Source of the DNA: Entamoeba invadens IP1
Lineage: Eukaryota; Evosea; Mastigamoebida; Endamoebidae
DNA: 64,000 nt
Assembly: GCF_000330505.1 (NCBI RefSeq)
Contig: NW_004443648.1
Location: 866,141 to 930,140, forward strand
Reading direction: 5' to 3'
The translations under genes and the position numbers were made by a program. This document shows, piece by piece, positions 41,676 to 51,763 of this stretch. How positions within the stretch are numbered: position 1 is the stretch's first letter; each line of letters begins with the position of its first letter. The notes under the pieces are model-generated. The model did not search any database, was not told where the DNA came from, and saw only the letters and a list, made by a program, of their open reading frames with translations.

Positions 41676-42991
41676 ATGTCAGACAGTGATTACTACGACA
41701 CACTTGGAGTTTCTAAGAATGCCAATGATGAAGACATCAAGCGGGCGTACAAGAAATTGGCTATGAAGTATCACCCCGACAAGAATCCGGGCAACAAACA
41801 AGCCGAAGAGAAATTCAAAGAAGTTGCTGAGGCGTATTCCGTCTTAAGTGACCACGAGAAAAGACGGACGTACGATTTGTATGGGAAAGATGGGTTGGGA
41901 GGAGTAACGAGGGAATACGACGCGAATGATGTGTTCCAACAATTCTTTGGTGGTGGGGCGGATGATTTTGGGTTTGGTTTTGGGTTTGGGCACTTTGGAA
42001 GCTTTGGCCGCTTCACGAGTTTTGGACCGACTTCGTATATGTCTGAAGAGTCGAAGGAGACCCGTACCAGTCGCGTCAAAAATATCGAAGTTGAAGTCCC
42101 CGTCACATTGGAGCAGATGTATTGTGGTGCGACAATGAAAAGGNNNNNNNNNNNNNNNNNNNNNNNNNNNNNNNNNNNNNNNNNNNNNNNNNNNNNNNNN
42201 NNNNNNNNNNNNNNNNNNNNNNNNNNNNNNNNNNNNNNNNNNNAAATTGCTTGTCATGTAATGGAAAAGGATACATCTATACGTCGGGACGAACAAGACC
42301 GGGGTCGTATTATCAATGCAACAAAACGTGTAGCAAGTGTAAAGGAAAAGGAAAGTATCTTCCCGAACGAGAGAAGTGTATGTTCTGTGACGGCAAATTG
42401 GTTCAAAACATCGATAAGAACTTTGTTGTGAAACTGCAAGTCGGAGAACACAACGGTGGGTATCAAGTGTTAAAAGGACAGGGAAATCAATACCCCGGAC
42501 AAGAGGCGGGGGACATCAAATTCAAATTTGTGGAGCAGAGACATCCCGTTTTCAGAAGAAGCGGAAACGATTTGTATATGGAAAAGACAATTGGACTTGG
42601 ACAGGCACTCACTGGTTTATCTTTTGTGGTGAAACAACTAGACGGAAGAGAGTTACTTCTCGGTTATAATGATGTGATCCAACCAGAGACAACACTTGAG
42701 GTAAAGGGGGAGGGATTCATTCAACCATTATCGTCAACACGGGGAGATCTGTTCATCAAATTCACGGTAATCTTCCCAAAGATAGAGGAAATTCAGAAAA
42801 ACTTAGAAGAGCTTAAAAAGGTGTTGCCATTTACTGAAGGAATGGTAACGCGAACGGGAAATCAAACACCATTATTAATGACTCGTTCGACGAACAAAGG
42901 ATTCCCAGAACAGAAAAAGAACGAAAAGCGCAAACAAAAGAAGAAACACTACGACTTCTTTGATTTGGATGGGGACAGTATTTTCTATTGA
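41676..42991 (+). CDS. Second type I DnaJ/Hsp40, interrupted by an assembly gap
   Basis: The J domain (HPD kept), a Gly/Phe linker ([14 protein letters not shown]) and the start of the first C-terminal domain are read before the gap; the frame after it begins in the zinc-finger region ([23 protein letters not shown]) and continues to the end. By comparison with the first DnaJ, about 23 residues (some 70 bases), including the first CxxCxGxG motif, are missing, so 100 N is a placeholder. Unlike its paralogue it has no CaaX box; the tail is basic and ends DGDSIFY, so it is probably soluble. Outside the shared 108-base tract the two genes are clearly diverged. Confidence 0.9.
41744..41851 (+). 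repeat. 108-base tract shared with the first DnaJ gene (copy 2)
   Basis: Same tract as 24336-24443, one synonymous difference. It covers the second half of the J domain. Confidence 0.9.
42144..42243. other. Assembly gap (100 N)
   Basis: Exactly 100 N, the usual placeholder for a gap of unknown size. It falls in the zinc-finger region of the second DnaJ. The frames on its two sides differ under the 100-base length. Confidence 0.98.
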
Positions 42992-43128
42992 TTGATTATT
43001 TGTTATTTTGTGATGCCGTCAACGTGCTTTCTGTTACTGGTCGATTTAATAAAAATACTTTTTGGTGTAAATTTGATTATTGACGAGTAACTTACGCGTT
43101 TACACAATGAAAATCACGTAACTATAAT

Positions 43129-44973
43129 TCAAACCAATTTCTTCAAATATGGTTTCCCTTCCAGAGGCGTTCCCGTAAGATCATAAACGTTCCACGGATA
43201 TCCCACAGCTTCTTTCACTACATCCCTCAACCGATTTTCTCTGAGTTCTGGAAGTCCAAATTCGTAAAATTCAACTCTTATCTGTCCTTTGTTTCTTTCA
43301 ATCAAACTGATTGTTTGCGAAACCTCTTGGTCGTTTTGCTTTTTCAAAACATCTTTAAGAATGTTGATCAACAAATCGTCCGTTAAATGAGGACAGACGT
43401 CGAGACGAGCTTCAGTTGACAACAAAATTTTCTGGGAGAGCATCAACACTCTTCCTATTTCTTTAAGAACAACCAAATTGTCTTTCTCTGGTAGGTCATT
43501 TTTCCACTTCACCTCCAATTCACCAACCATCCCAACTAAAACCTGGATTTGCACACCAGTTATCATTGTGCAATGGCCGTTCACAACTTCCTCCCCCATA
43601 CAGCTGTTGAACAACACAAAAGAGTCGTTCAACAATATTGATTTGAATGGTGTTGATAGTCTACAATCTCTTGCCATCATGAGTATTGACATCAGTTCTT
43701 TTATGATCGGACGTTCATTACAATTGAGCCTGAAACACTCCTCAACTGCTTTCACCATTCTTGCGCGAATAAGTTCCATCAATCTTCCGTGGCATGCCAT
43801 CAATGACCTCTGCAGCTCATTGACAAACAAGAAGAGAAAGTCGTTGCGTTGTTTCTTCGCGAGTGAATCGTATAACACAATGAGTCTGCTGAGTGTCGAG
43901 TATAAATAAAAACACGACTTAATTGGAACAATGTCTGCAACAACAAATCCGTACAGCTCATTTGAAACAATCGGAGGCAGTCCATTTGACATTGTGAAGA
44001 CATCAAGTGGTAGGGATGAGTAAACCATTTGCGCCAAAATTGTGTTTTCTGACGTTTTTGCTTTTTCCTCCATTTCTAAAAACGAAGTGTATTTCTTCAT
44101 GTCGGCGATCAGTTGTTCTTCTTCGGGTTTCAGCACATCGCCGCTCTGCTTTATGCTTTTTCTTTTTGATGTTTCCAGATTAGACTTAATTTGTGAGCAG
44201 TCTGCCGTCGACCTTCTCATTCTCATCATTGACATTTGTTTTCTTGTCAACGCACTTTCGTTGAAAGGTTGCGGAGATGACACGGGTGCAGCAGTTGATG
44301 GTGACACCGTCGACATCGATAGTTTATTCAATTGCGGTGGTTGAACCAATTGTGGTAAATCGGACGTGTCAAGGGAAGTATTAGCTCCTCTCCTGTGCTT
44401 GACCTCGATTGCCTTTCTGTTAGTGATGACTGAGGAACTTTTTGTAGTTTTCAACTCCTTTTTCCCGTCCTTTCTGATAGTTTGTTCTGCCAGTGGTGGA
44501 GATTGTAGAGATTGAGCAGATGACGAAGAGACAAAAGCAATTTTGAGATGAATCAAATAGTTACTTTTAGTATTATTTTGTGATACTGCCTTTGTGGTTT
44601 CAATGATTTTTTGTGAGTCGCCTGCCTGTTCGAAAAAGTCTGAGAGATTAATAGTAGTTGATCCCACATTCGTATTTCTCGCCGAAAGTGTGATTTTCAT
44701 GACTTTTTCTTTCAATCCGTTTTTTGTGTGTTGGAACGTCGACAAAAACGAAAACGTTTCTTGAATCTCAGAATTCAAACTAATCACTTTCGTTGATCCA
44801 TTATTATCTCCACGTTCCCAAATCACTTTCACAGACCCCCCACTTTCTATTTTATTTTCCACTCGCGTCACAGTGACTTGAACAGTAGCTTTAATGTTGT
44901 GTGTTTTCATCTCAACTTTAGTGGTCTTGTTTGTATTTCCCGATGACGAAAAAAAAAAAATGTTTTTCAACAT
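43129..44973 (-). CDS. NT-C2 domain protein
   Basis: 614 residues from ATG 44973 (an apparent start at 44988 is a TTG). Residues about 20-165 form an N-terminal C2-like (NT-C2, EEIG1/EHBP1 type) domain: ATVQVTVTRVENKIESGGSV, VKVIWERG, then GSTTINLSDFFEQAG, typical of peripheral membrane adaptors. A Ser/Thr/Pro-rich linker runs from about 165 to 290. The C-terminal 320 residues are helical (LFLFVNELQRSLMACHGRLM; ARMVKAVEECFRLN) and resemble a helical cargo or motor-binding module. A run of 12 A on the plus strand at about 44950-44961 encodes Phe/Lys codons just after the start and could shift frame if miscounted. Confidence 0.72.
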   Translation of the reverse strand: MLKNIFFFSSSGNTNKTTKVEMKTHNIKATVQVTVTRVENKIESGGSVKVIWERGDNNGSTKVISLNSEIQETFSFLSTFQHTKNGLKEKVMKITLSARNTNVGSTTINLSDFFEQAGDSQKIIETTKAVSQNNTKSNYLIHLKIAFVSSSSAQSLQSPPLAEQTIRKDGKKELKTTKSSSVITNRKAIEVKHRRGANTSLDTSDLPQLVQPPQLNKLSMSTVSPSTAAPVSSPQPFNESALTRKQMSMMRMRRSTADCSQIKSNLETSKRKSIKQSGDVLKPEEEQLIADMKKYTSFLEMEEKAKTSENTILAQMVYSSLPLDVFTMSNGLPPIVSNELYGFVVADIVPIKSCFYLYSTLSRLIVLYDSLAKKQRNDFLFLFVNELQRSLMACHGRLMELIRARMVKAVEECFRLNCNERPIIKELMSILMMARDCRLSTPFKSILLNDSFVLFNSCMGEEVVNGHCTMITGVQIQVLVGMVGELEVKWKNDLPEKDNLVVLKEIGRVLMLSQKILLSTEARLDVCPHLTDDLLINILKDVLKKQNDQEVSQTISLIERNKGQIRVEFYEFGLPELRENRLRDVVKEAVGYPWNVYDLTGTPLEGKPYLKKLV

Positions 44974-45023
44974 TTTGAAAAAACTCAAAATCGAACTAAA
45001 AAGATCTCAAAATTTCAAATGAT

Positions 45024-46498
45024 TTAGTACAGAATGTTCTTAAACGTCTGGTTGATATAACTTTTAACGTCTCCGTATGCATTGGAGATGTTCGAATTGT
45101 TGTTCAGTTGTCTGACCATCTTCACAACCTTCCCTCCGATATTCAAGTAGACAACCCACTTCCCGTTTTCTCCTTTGATATAGAATTCGCTGACTCCGTT
45201 CTTTGTTAAATCGACAAACGATACCATTTTCATGATATCGTTTCTATCAAAGAATGACAAAGCTCCATGTTTCACATATGTTGTCACATTGAAGTAGAAC
45301 AAATTGGTGTTCGGCATCACACTCTTCTTCTCTTTCACAAAGTCGTCCGACCAAATGCGTTCTACCACGTCCGGCATTTCGCTATTTAAAAACGTTAAAA
45401 ACTTGAGGACTTCCGTGTTCTCCGGAGACAAGAAGAAATGAAAGAAGAATCTCTTGTGCTCATACACTATCCACTTCTTCTCTTCATCTTTAATATACAC
45501 AGAACTATTCAAAATATCTTGCGTCGCACTTAAATAACTTTTACTCTTCGAGCGCTCGTCGGGTACCCCAAAGACAATTCGTCGCTCGTCATTCGCCGTT
45601 CGTAACGAACTAAATCGTTTCCCAATATCCATCGAACCTTCTCGGATGACTGTGAACACGTTGTACAAAGTACTTTGAAGTTCGTATGAAAGGGTTGTAC
45701 TTAAGAAGCTCATGCTATTGATTACTTGAGGATTCCATACTATTAATTATAGTAACAATTATAGTTCTAGTCAGAATCAGAGTCATATAACTAGAACTGT
45801 CTAATTATAGTATTATTTGTTATAGCAGTCATAATATTAATATGACTGTATAAATAATAATAAATTATTATTTATATTATAGTTATTTATAAAACAAACT
45901 TATCGAAGAGTGTAAAGTCGGTAATACACGGGAACCTTGCTTTAATATCTTCCATGACATTAATAAGTCGCGTCATTGGTAATTTCCCAATAGAATTGTA
46001 TTGAACGCCCGCAAATTTACCTGGAGAAGTTAATACATCTTTAGGGTTCTCAGGAAGGACATTGTCAAAGAACTTTTTGAGTCGTAAAGCAAAGAGATCG
46101 GGGGTTAAAGTATTGTGTTGTGTTGTAAAAGACCCGTTGAGGAAGATGAACGTGTCGCATAGAAATTTGAGAAATTCAACACCCGTCTCATCGATTGCTG
46201 GAACGTTTGCGGAAATCGTGTAACTCACCCAAAAAGAAGGTTCGGGGGAATACAAAAACGTCTTTGTCTTTTTCATATTAACTGTGGTTAATGGCTTTGA
46301 GAATTGTGAGAAGAAGCCAATTAGTGTTTGAAAAAGCCCCAAATTGGCTATGTCTGAGTAATGCGTTTGGTTGCTATTACAGTATAACATCTTCTTCTCA
46401 TCTTCTCCTTCTTTTGTTGGAATATCAGGGTTGAAGATAAGAAGAGTCCTCACATTTTCGTCCTTTGGCTGGTGTGAAATTAAATCCAACGCTGACAT
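45024..46498 (-). CDS. CCZ1: CCZ1, subunit of the Mon1-Ccz1 Rab7 exchange factor, two exons
   Basis: Exon 1 is 46498-45900, exon 2 is 45714-45024; the 185-base intron starts GTTTGT and ends TAG, phase 2, giving 429 residues. Mon1-Ccz1 activates Rab7 on late endosomes and phagosomes. Exon 1 has the first longin domain with the Ccz1 signature (IFNPDIPTKEGEDEKKMLYC; human FIYNSRFGPREGEEEKKIL) and SPEPSFWVSYTI. Exon 2 ends NGKWVVYLNIGG...NQTFKNILY, which lines up with the human C-terminus DYWVVGKK...TQFNNIFF. Unspliced, the halves look like two small unknown genes. The intron is the longest found here. Mon1 is not in the window. Confidence 0.8.
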
Positions 46499-46567
46499 CA
46501 ACTTGTGTTAATTATAAGATCTTTGTGTTTGAAAGATCTTGGGCATTTATTCAATGAAAATTTCAAA

Positions 46568-46765
46568 TTAAAACTTCTTTTGATTATTTGTTTTGACTTT
46601 GAGATTTTGTATTGTTGTCAAAATACTGCTGATAAAGCACTCGTATTCAACGCTGTCTACAACATCAATGAGTGATCCTCTTTTTTGTGTGTTCAGAAGA
46701 GTCGGTTTTATTGAATTTGTCACCCTACGCTTTTGAAAAAGGTAGACCAACTTGCTTTCACTCAT
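46568..46765 (-). CDS. Possible small protein (65 residues)
   Basis: A complete frame from ATG to stop with mixed composition (VYLFQKRRVTNSIKPTLLN, DSVEYECFISSIL). Upstream on the same strand lie CATATATAAGCC and AAAAAATTGAAG, resembling a TATA-like box and initiator 30 and 20 bases before the ATG. It has no known motif. It lies in an otherwise empty 500-base stretch just upstream of CCZ1. It could also be chance. Confidence 0.4.
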   Translation of the reverse strand: MSESKLVYLFQKRRVTNSIKPTLLNTQKRGSLIDVVDSVEYECFISSILTTIQNLKVKTNNQKKF

Positions 46766-47008
46766 TGTATTTCTTCAATTTTTTCGGCTTATATATGCTC
46801 TCCTTCTTCATTTTTTCAATCTCGTTTACTCATTTCAATTTATTTCGTTTTGTTACACAATAAAATGTTATTCAAAATGTTATTTCATCTCTCGATTTCC
46901 CGAAAATATTGGAATTAAGCATCTCATAAGGGAGGAAAATTTGAAGAAATTCATCACTTCAAAACTATACAAAAAACAAAATTTGGTGCAATCAGTAAAA
47001 TCAAAAAG

Positions 47009-47983
47009 ATGGAAGCGCTTACGAAGCTCTTCAACAAAACTATGTTTTGGCTGAAGGTTTATTGTGGGTACGGCTACGTGATGTCTGTGTTCATTCAGTG
47101 TATCCTTCTCATGATAACGGAGGTTGTTGTAGGGTTTCCCCTGTACGTTATCTCGCGATCGGCGTATCAGTGGACATTCCAACGAGTTACGGAGGTGTAC
47201 ATGATGTATTTTCCAATTATGTTCTATTATTTGATGGGTAATAGAGTGGTGGAGACTGGTGATGAGGTCGTTCCCAATGAGAACGGACTGTTTGTTTTAA
47301 ATCACAGTCATTTCTATGACTTTCTTCCGATTGTACTCACGGCGCCGCGTTGTGGGAGAATTGGCGCGTTGAGATTTTTCATGAAGGATGAAATTAGAAA
47401 GATCCCGATAGTTGGGTTTGGATTTTATTTGATGGATACAATTTACTTGAAAAGGAATTTCGAGGAGGACAAACCCTATATTTTGGAAACCTTTAAAAGA
47501 CTCAGAAATAAGTACTACCCGTTCTGGCTTACAATCTTCCCAGAGGGAACACGAGTGAAGCCAGACAAACTCATTGAGTCTAATAAGTATTGCAAAGAGA
47601 ACGGACTGCCACAGTTCAAAAATTTGTTGCACCCACGACCAACTGGTGTTATTGTTGCTCTCCAGCAATTACGAAAGGTGATTCCCTATTTTTACGATCT
47701 GACGTTGGGATACCCAAGCAAGCCCACGGCGGCGTTGTGCTTCTTCCCTGGCGGTGGGATGAACATTCACATGGATGTCCATCGTATCGACATGAAAGAT
47801 GTTCCCGAAGATGACGAAGGGCTTAAAAAGTGGTTGAATGATTTATGGATCAGAAAGGATGGTCTTGTTGATTATTTTAACGAGCACAAACATTTTCCAG
47901 GAAAGGAACGAACAATTCCTCTGGGTTTTACATGGGCGGACTTTACTGGGTATATGACTCCCGAATGCTTCACAAAGCCATAA
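47009..47983 (+). CDS. 1-acylglycerol-3-phosphate acyltransferase-like (PlsC/LCLAT family)
   Basis: 324 residues, one exon. Transfers acyl groups from acyl-CoA to lysophospholipids at the ER. Two hydrophobic segments near the N-terminus (about 21-45, 62-77) anchor it. Motif I is NHSHFYD with catalytic H99 and D104 (HxxxxD); motif III is FPEGTR at about 179-184; RPTGVIVALQQLRKVIPYFYDLTLGY fits the downstream block of the AGPAT3-5/LCLAT1 branch (split: PTGV...LR...YDLT). Compared with plant and animal AGPAT3-5 it lacks the usual C-terminal membrane segments. Substrate preference cannot be told from sequence. Confidence 0.85.
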   Translation: MEALTKLFNKTMFWLKVYCGYGYVMSVFIQCILLMITEVVVGFPLYVISRSAYQWTFQRVTEVYMMYFPIMFYYLMGNRVVETGDEVVPNENGLFVLNHSHFYDFLPIVLTAPRCGRIGALRFFMKDEIRKIPIVGFGFYLMDTIYLKRNFEEDKPYILETFKRLRNKYYPFWLTIFPEGTRVKPDKLIESNKYCKENGLPQFKNLLHPRPTGVIVALQQLRKVIPYFYDLTLGYPSKPTAALCFFPGGGMNIHMDVHRIDMKDVPEDDEGLKKWLNDLWIRKDGLVDYFNEHKHFPGKERTIPLGFTWADFTGYMTPECFTKP

Positions 47984-48061
47984 ATTCAATGTTTTACTTT
48001 TTTTTGATATTCTTCACTAAATGTTATTGAAAAGTTCTGTTCATGAATAGTTTCAGAATGC

Positions 48062-49198
48062 ATGAAAACTCGAAAAGAAAAAAATGAACTCAAAACACAA
48101 GTCATGGAAGAATTGCTTGCAAAACTCTCTAACGTGGAGTATAAAAGTGCTCAGCAAATTGAGGCCATCTTTGACGACTTGAACAAGATCATTAAATTGT
48201 CTCTTGACGATACCATCGTCAAAATAAAGAAAGACGACCCTCTTGAAATCCTCACCACACTCTATCCGAAGACAGAACTTATGCTTCAAAACAAGAGAAC
48301 GATTCTTAAGAGCCTTCACGACTTCCAATTGAAAGTCGATGACCTTGCCAAATCGGAACAGAATGAAATTGGCTTAATTGAAGACACCCAACAACAGCTC
48401 TTATTTCAAATGGAAAAGCAAGTCCGAGTTGCTAAGGATAGATACAGAGACGTTCGCGATGACCGCCGCGACGACCGTCGCGAACCTTCCGATAAAAAGC
48501 CGCTTCGCCCGTTGCGCGATGACGACGACCGTCGCAGTGTCCATCGCAATTCCCCGGATTACCGGGAACCGCGCTTTGATTTGAATAATGATAGACCGCG
48601 AAGTGAGTCTCGCGACCGAAATGGAGAGCAACGCCAAGACCGAGCGGAGCAGCGCGAGCGTCACAAACCGTCCATGATCGATGTCCGAAAGGAGATTGGG
48701 AAAGAAATTGATAATTTAGTTGATGGGAAGATCCGTGAAGAGTTGTTAGTCTATGATACAAAGAGAGATGGATGGAACATGGAGAAGTTTGTCGAGAAGT
48801 GTAATAAGAAGAAAGGACTTGTGTTTGGAGTGTTTGATACGAACAAACACGTCTTTGGTGTTTCGATGAGTGAAGCCGTTGTGGACGGGACATGGATTAA
48901 TGACTCGAAAATCTTTATGTTCTCGTATCAACCATTTTCAGAGAGAGAATTGTTCTTTGCGTTACTGAAACAATCGATTCACGACGGGACGTCGATCTTT
49001 AAAATGGGAAAGAAAGACGAGGACATGTTCTTCCAAGTAGCTAATGTGGTATATATCCAGAATAAGAGTGGAGAGAAGAAGAGTTCATTGAGTCAAGAAA
49101 TGGAAGAATACTTCCAACGAGCAACCGCGAAATTATTCTGCTCACATATATACCCCGATACTTTTGAGCCACTGAGAGTGTTTGCGATACAAATGTAA
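48062..49198 (+). CDS. TLDc-like protein with coiled-coil and Arg/Asp-rich linker
   Basis: 378 residues. Residues 1-125 are coiled-coil (MEELLAKLSNVEYKSAQQIE; EDTQQQLLFQMEKQVRV). Residues about 126-205 are an Arg/Asp-rich disordered linker (RDVRDDRRDDRREPS; RSESRDRNGEQRQDR) whose DNA is unusually GC-rich (many CGC codons). The C-terminal 170 residues resemble a TLDc domain of the divergent Entamoeba kind: ELLVYDTKRDGWNMEKFVEK, GLVFGVFDTNKHVFGVSMS, KIFMFSY. TLDc proteins elsewhere bind the V-ATPase or protect against oxidative stress; role here unknown. Confidence 0.75.
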   Translation: MKTRKEKNELKTQVMEELLAKLSNVEYKSAQQIEAIFDDLNKIIKLSLDDTIVKIKKDDPLEILTTLYPKTELMLQNKRTILKSLHDFQLKVDDLAKSEQNEIGLIEDTQQQLLFQMEKQVRVAKDRYRDVRDDRRDDRREPSDKKPLRPLRDDDDRRSVHRNSPDYREPRFDLNNDRPRSESRDRNGEQRQDRAEQRERHKPSMIDVRKEIGKEIDNLVDGKIREELLVYDTKRDGWNMEKFVEKCNKKKGLVFGVFDTNKHVFGVSMSEAVVDGTWINDSKIFMFSYQPFSERELFFALLKQSIHDGTSIFKMGKKDEDMFFQVANVVYIQNKSGEKKSSLSQEMEEYFQRATAKLFCSHIYPDTFEPLRVFAIQM

Positions 49199-49265
49199 CT
49201 TGTTGGTGGAATTGGATATATTTATGTTATTGAAGTTCAGAACCAAAGCAGTTTAAATGAATTAA

Positions 49266-50609
49266 TTATAATAAGAAGAGAGAGAAGATTGAGAGAATGA
49301 GTAATGATGAGATTGGATTCTGATTGCCATCAGATTGACTAGGGTCTTGAGGTTGAAGAGTAAAACATCTTTCCAGAGAAGGAGCATTCGGATTTTGTAG
49401 TAAAGAAATAGAATCAAAATAGAATATGGTATCGAGATTGTTGTTTTGGAACGCAAAATTTTTTATATCAGAACATCCCATTGCAGTGAACGGGATCTGA
49501 ACTTGTTGCCACACATTACTCTGCATAATTGAGACTGCCGAATTCTTTGTACCCCCACATGAAACGAGTAAACACTTCTCACATGAAGAAGATTTGACAT
49601 AAAATTGGAGAGAAGAGAATTGATCCTTAGGGACGGAATAGCTTCCCACAATTTGGAGGGCCCCGTACTGTTGAATATTTGCTTCTATGCATTTCCCTTG
49701 ATAGCAATTAGTATTATAAACCATATTAATACTATTAATTGAGTAACTATTTTCATACCACGTCCCAAGAAGACCATCATCGTAGAGAATAGAATACTCA
49801 TCAGGTACCGAGCAGCACTTCATATCCGTCGATTCAGTCTTTTGTGAATGGATTAAGGTCTTTGTATCAAACACAAGATCCGTCGGCACTTTAAAATTTG
49901 CGTCTGCGAGATATTCTTTGTTCTCTGCGATATCACTGATTTTGGCATAAACGACATCACCGGCTATAGAAGTCACTTTAATATAAAGAGGAGCAACCAA
50001 TGGCGTTTGTGGTGTGTAATTCCATGTGTTCCAAGCTTGTCTTTGACAATTAAAAAAAGTTTTGTTATCACTCGAAATCTCAGCTTGAGAGACTCCAATG
50101 GTATGATCCTTCACTACAAATGCATAAAAAGTCGGGGAAATGCCACTTGGTGTCATAATTATCAGATTTGTAGAGATCTCACAGGCTACCATGCGATATG
50201 TGATATTCGCACCACCAACAGCTTTGTCCCCTATAGTACTAAAACCTTCTTCTCCAATATCAAACGCAACATACTGTCCATGACACCCAGGGTTGGCTTC
50301 ATTTGCTGGACATTCATCGACTATTCGCACATACAACACACCCTTTGGCCCTACTATTTCATAACACACACCACACTGCGCAGCATTGTTATACATCTCT
50401 TCATTCAAAGCAGCATATCCTATGGAACCAAAAGAACCTCCACGCACAATTGGACCATACCCACAAGCTCCATTGTCGTTATACTCAAAATATGTCGACC
50501 TCCCACTCCCACACTCGGAAAGGCCAGTCAACTCTGAGTAAGCAAAAACAGACAAAAGAATTAATGTCAACACTTTCATAGTAACTTTCAAGTTTGTATT
50601 GTTCTCCAT
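49266..50609 (-). CDS. Secreted expansin-like protein with C-terminal membrane anchor signal
   Basis: 447 residues. A signal peptide follows the second Met (MKVLTLILLSVFAYS); the ATG at 50609 is kept because an initiator-like ATTCAAAA lies just before it, but 50579 is equally possible. Residues about 30-155 form a double-psi beta-barrel: TYFEYNDNGACGYG, CGVCYEIVGP, RIVDECPANE, then YVAFDIGEEGF; the Asp residues of the barrel cleft are kept. A beta-rich expansin-like second domain and another Cys-rich beta domain follow. The last 17 residues are hydrophobic (NPISSLLILSIFSLFLL), preceded by a Ser/Asn/Gln linker, as in GPI-anchor signals. Dictyostelium has comparable proteins; here it could loosen cyst-wall or host polysaccharide. 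Confidence 0.82.
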   Translation of the reverse strand: MENNTNLKVTMKVLTLILLSVFAYSELTGLSECGSGRSTYFEYNDNGACGYGPIVRGGSFGSIGYAALNEEMYNNAAQCGVCYEIVGPKGVLYVRIVDECPANEANPGCHGQYVAFDIGEEGFSTIGDKAVGGANITYRMVACEISTNLIIMTPSGISPTFYAFVVKDHTIGVSQAEISSDNKTFFNCQRQAWNTWNYTPQTPLVAPLYIKVTSIAGDVVYAKISDIAENKEYLADANFKVPTDLVFDTKTLIHSQKTESTDMKCCSVPDEYSILYDDGLLGTWYENSYSINSINMVYNTNCYQGKCIEANIQQYGALQIVGSYSVPKDQFSSLQFYVKSSSCEKCLLVSCGGTKNSAVSIMQSNVWQQVQIPFTAMGCSDIKNFAFQNNNLDTIFYFDSISLLQNPNAPSLERCFTLQPQDPSQSDGNQNPISSLLILSIFSLFLL

Positions 50610-50906
50610 TTTTGAATAACATTTTTCTTTTTTCCACTAAAAAATGTTATACTTGTTACCGTCATGCCATACCGGGCATTCAACAGATTGTTATGTAAAA
50701 AGTTATTCACTTTTTTACTAACTAATTTTAACTAGTAATAAACCATAATAACCTTGGGACAAAAACAAAGAGAAAAAAGTTCAACCAAATTGACGAAAAA
50801 CAAATTTCAAATGAATGATAAAAATAAATTAAAAGTATAAGAAATGTCCAGGAGAAGATACATGAAAACTTCAACACAAAAGAAGAACTTCAAAAAGAAA
50901 AAAGAG

Positions 50907-51595
50907 ATGGACAGCAGTGTAGGGATTGTTGGGAAGGACTTTGTGTTGTTTGCAACTGACGGAAGCAGTGGGCGTGGGAGCATTATTGTTAAAAACGATT
51001 TAAACAAAATATATCCCCTCCAAGGCAACCGCTTGATGGCGATTGTAGGCGAGGCGAACGACAGACAAGCCCTTGCTGACTTTGTTCAGCGTAATATCGC
51101 TCTCAATTACTATCGCAATGGTTTGTTGTGTCGCTATCTTCGAATAACATTTTAATAACAAAATTACAAATTTGTGATGAGAAAATGAAAAACATTTTGA
51201 ATGACAAAAAAGGATTAAAAAGCACCACGAGTTCGGTGGCGCACTGGGTCAGACAGGAGATGTCCGAGAATTTAAGAAAAGGGAAATACCAATGTTCAGT
51301 GTTAATAGGAGGCGTAGACGAAGCACCCGAATTGTATTTAGTTGATCAGTTGGGAGCTTTGGTTCAAGAAAACTATGCCGCACATGGCGTTGGAAGCCAT
51401 TTTGTTCTGGCGTTGCTCGACAAACACTGGCATCAAGATATGGAATATCAAGAAGCTCTGCAACTGCTTGAGAAATGCATTGATGAAATCAAAAGAAGGG
51501 TACTTGTCTCGTCAAGCGAGTACTGTGTGGAGGCGTGCTTTAAAGATAAGACAGTCACTATAAAGGGTCCAAAGCCTTTCCCCCCTCAAAATTAA
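50907..51595 (+). CDS. PSMB2: Proteasome subunit beta type-2 (beta-4), two exons
   Basis: Exon 1 is 50907-51120, exon 2 is 51213-51595; the 92-base intron starts GTTTGT and ends AAG, phase 1, giving 198 residues (family about 201). It is a non-catalytic beta subunit of the 20S core: MDSSVGIVGKDFVLFATD matches the MEYLIGIQGPDYVLVASD start of human PSMB2, including the missing N-terminal Thr. ELYLVDQLGALVQENYAAHG and LLEKCIDEIKRR match later blocks. The spacing RNG to KYQCS across the junction equals the human one. Two earlier in-frame ATGs (50844, 50862) would add a basic Lys-rich leader; the family start is preferred. Confidence 0.87.
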
Positions 51596-51763
51596 CTCTT
51601 TTGGTGTTGCTGTTCTAACATTTTGAATAAGATTTTTTGAGTTGACAAAATAAAACAACATTTAAATAGTTTTTGAATCATAATGACACGCGGTGATTGA
51701 GTTCTATTCACTCAGTTTTGAAATAGATTGCGTATTGGCAAAACGAGGGAACACTTAAGGAAT

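Noticed and set aside
50007..50537. A 176-codon plus-strand frame opposite the expansin-like gene
   Set aside because: Antisense shadow; no domain, and the minus strand has a full signal peptide and barrel.
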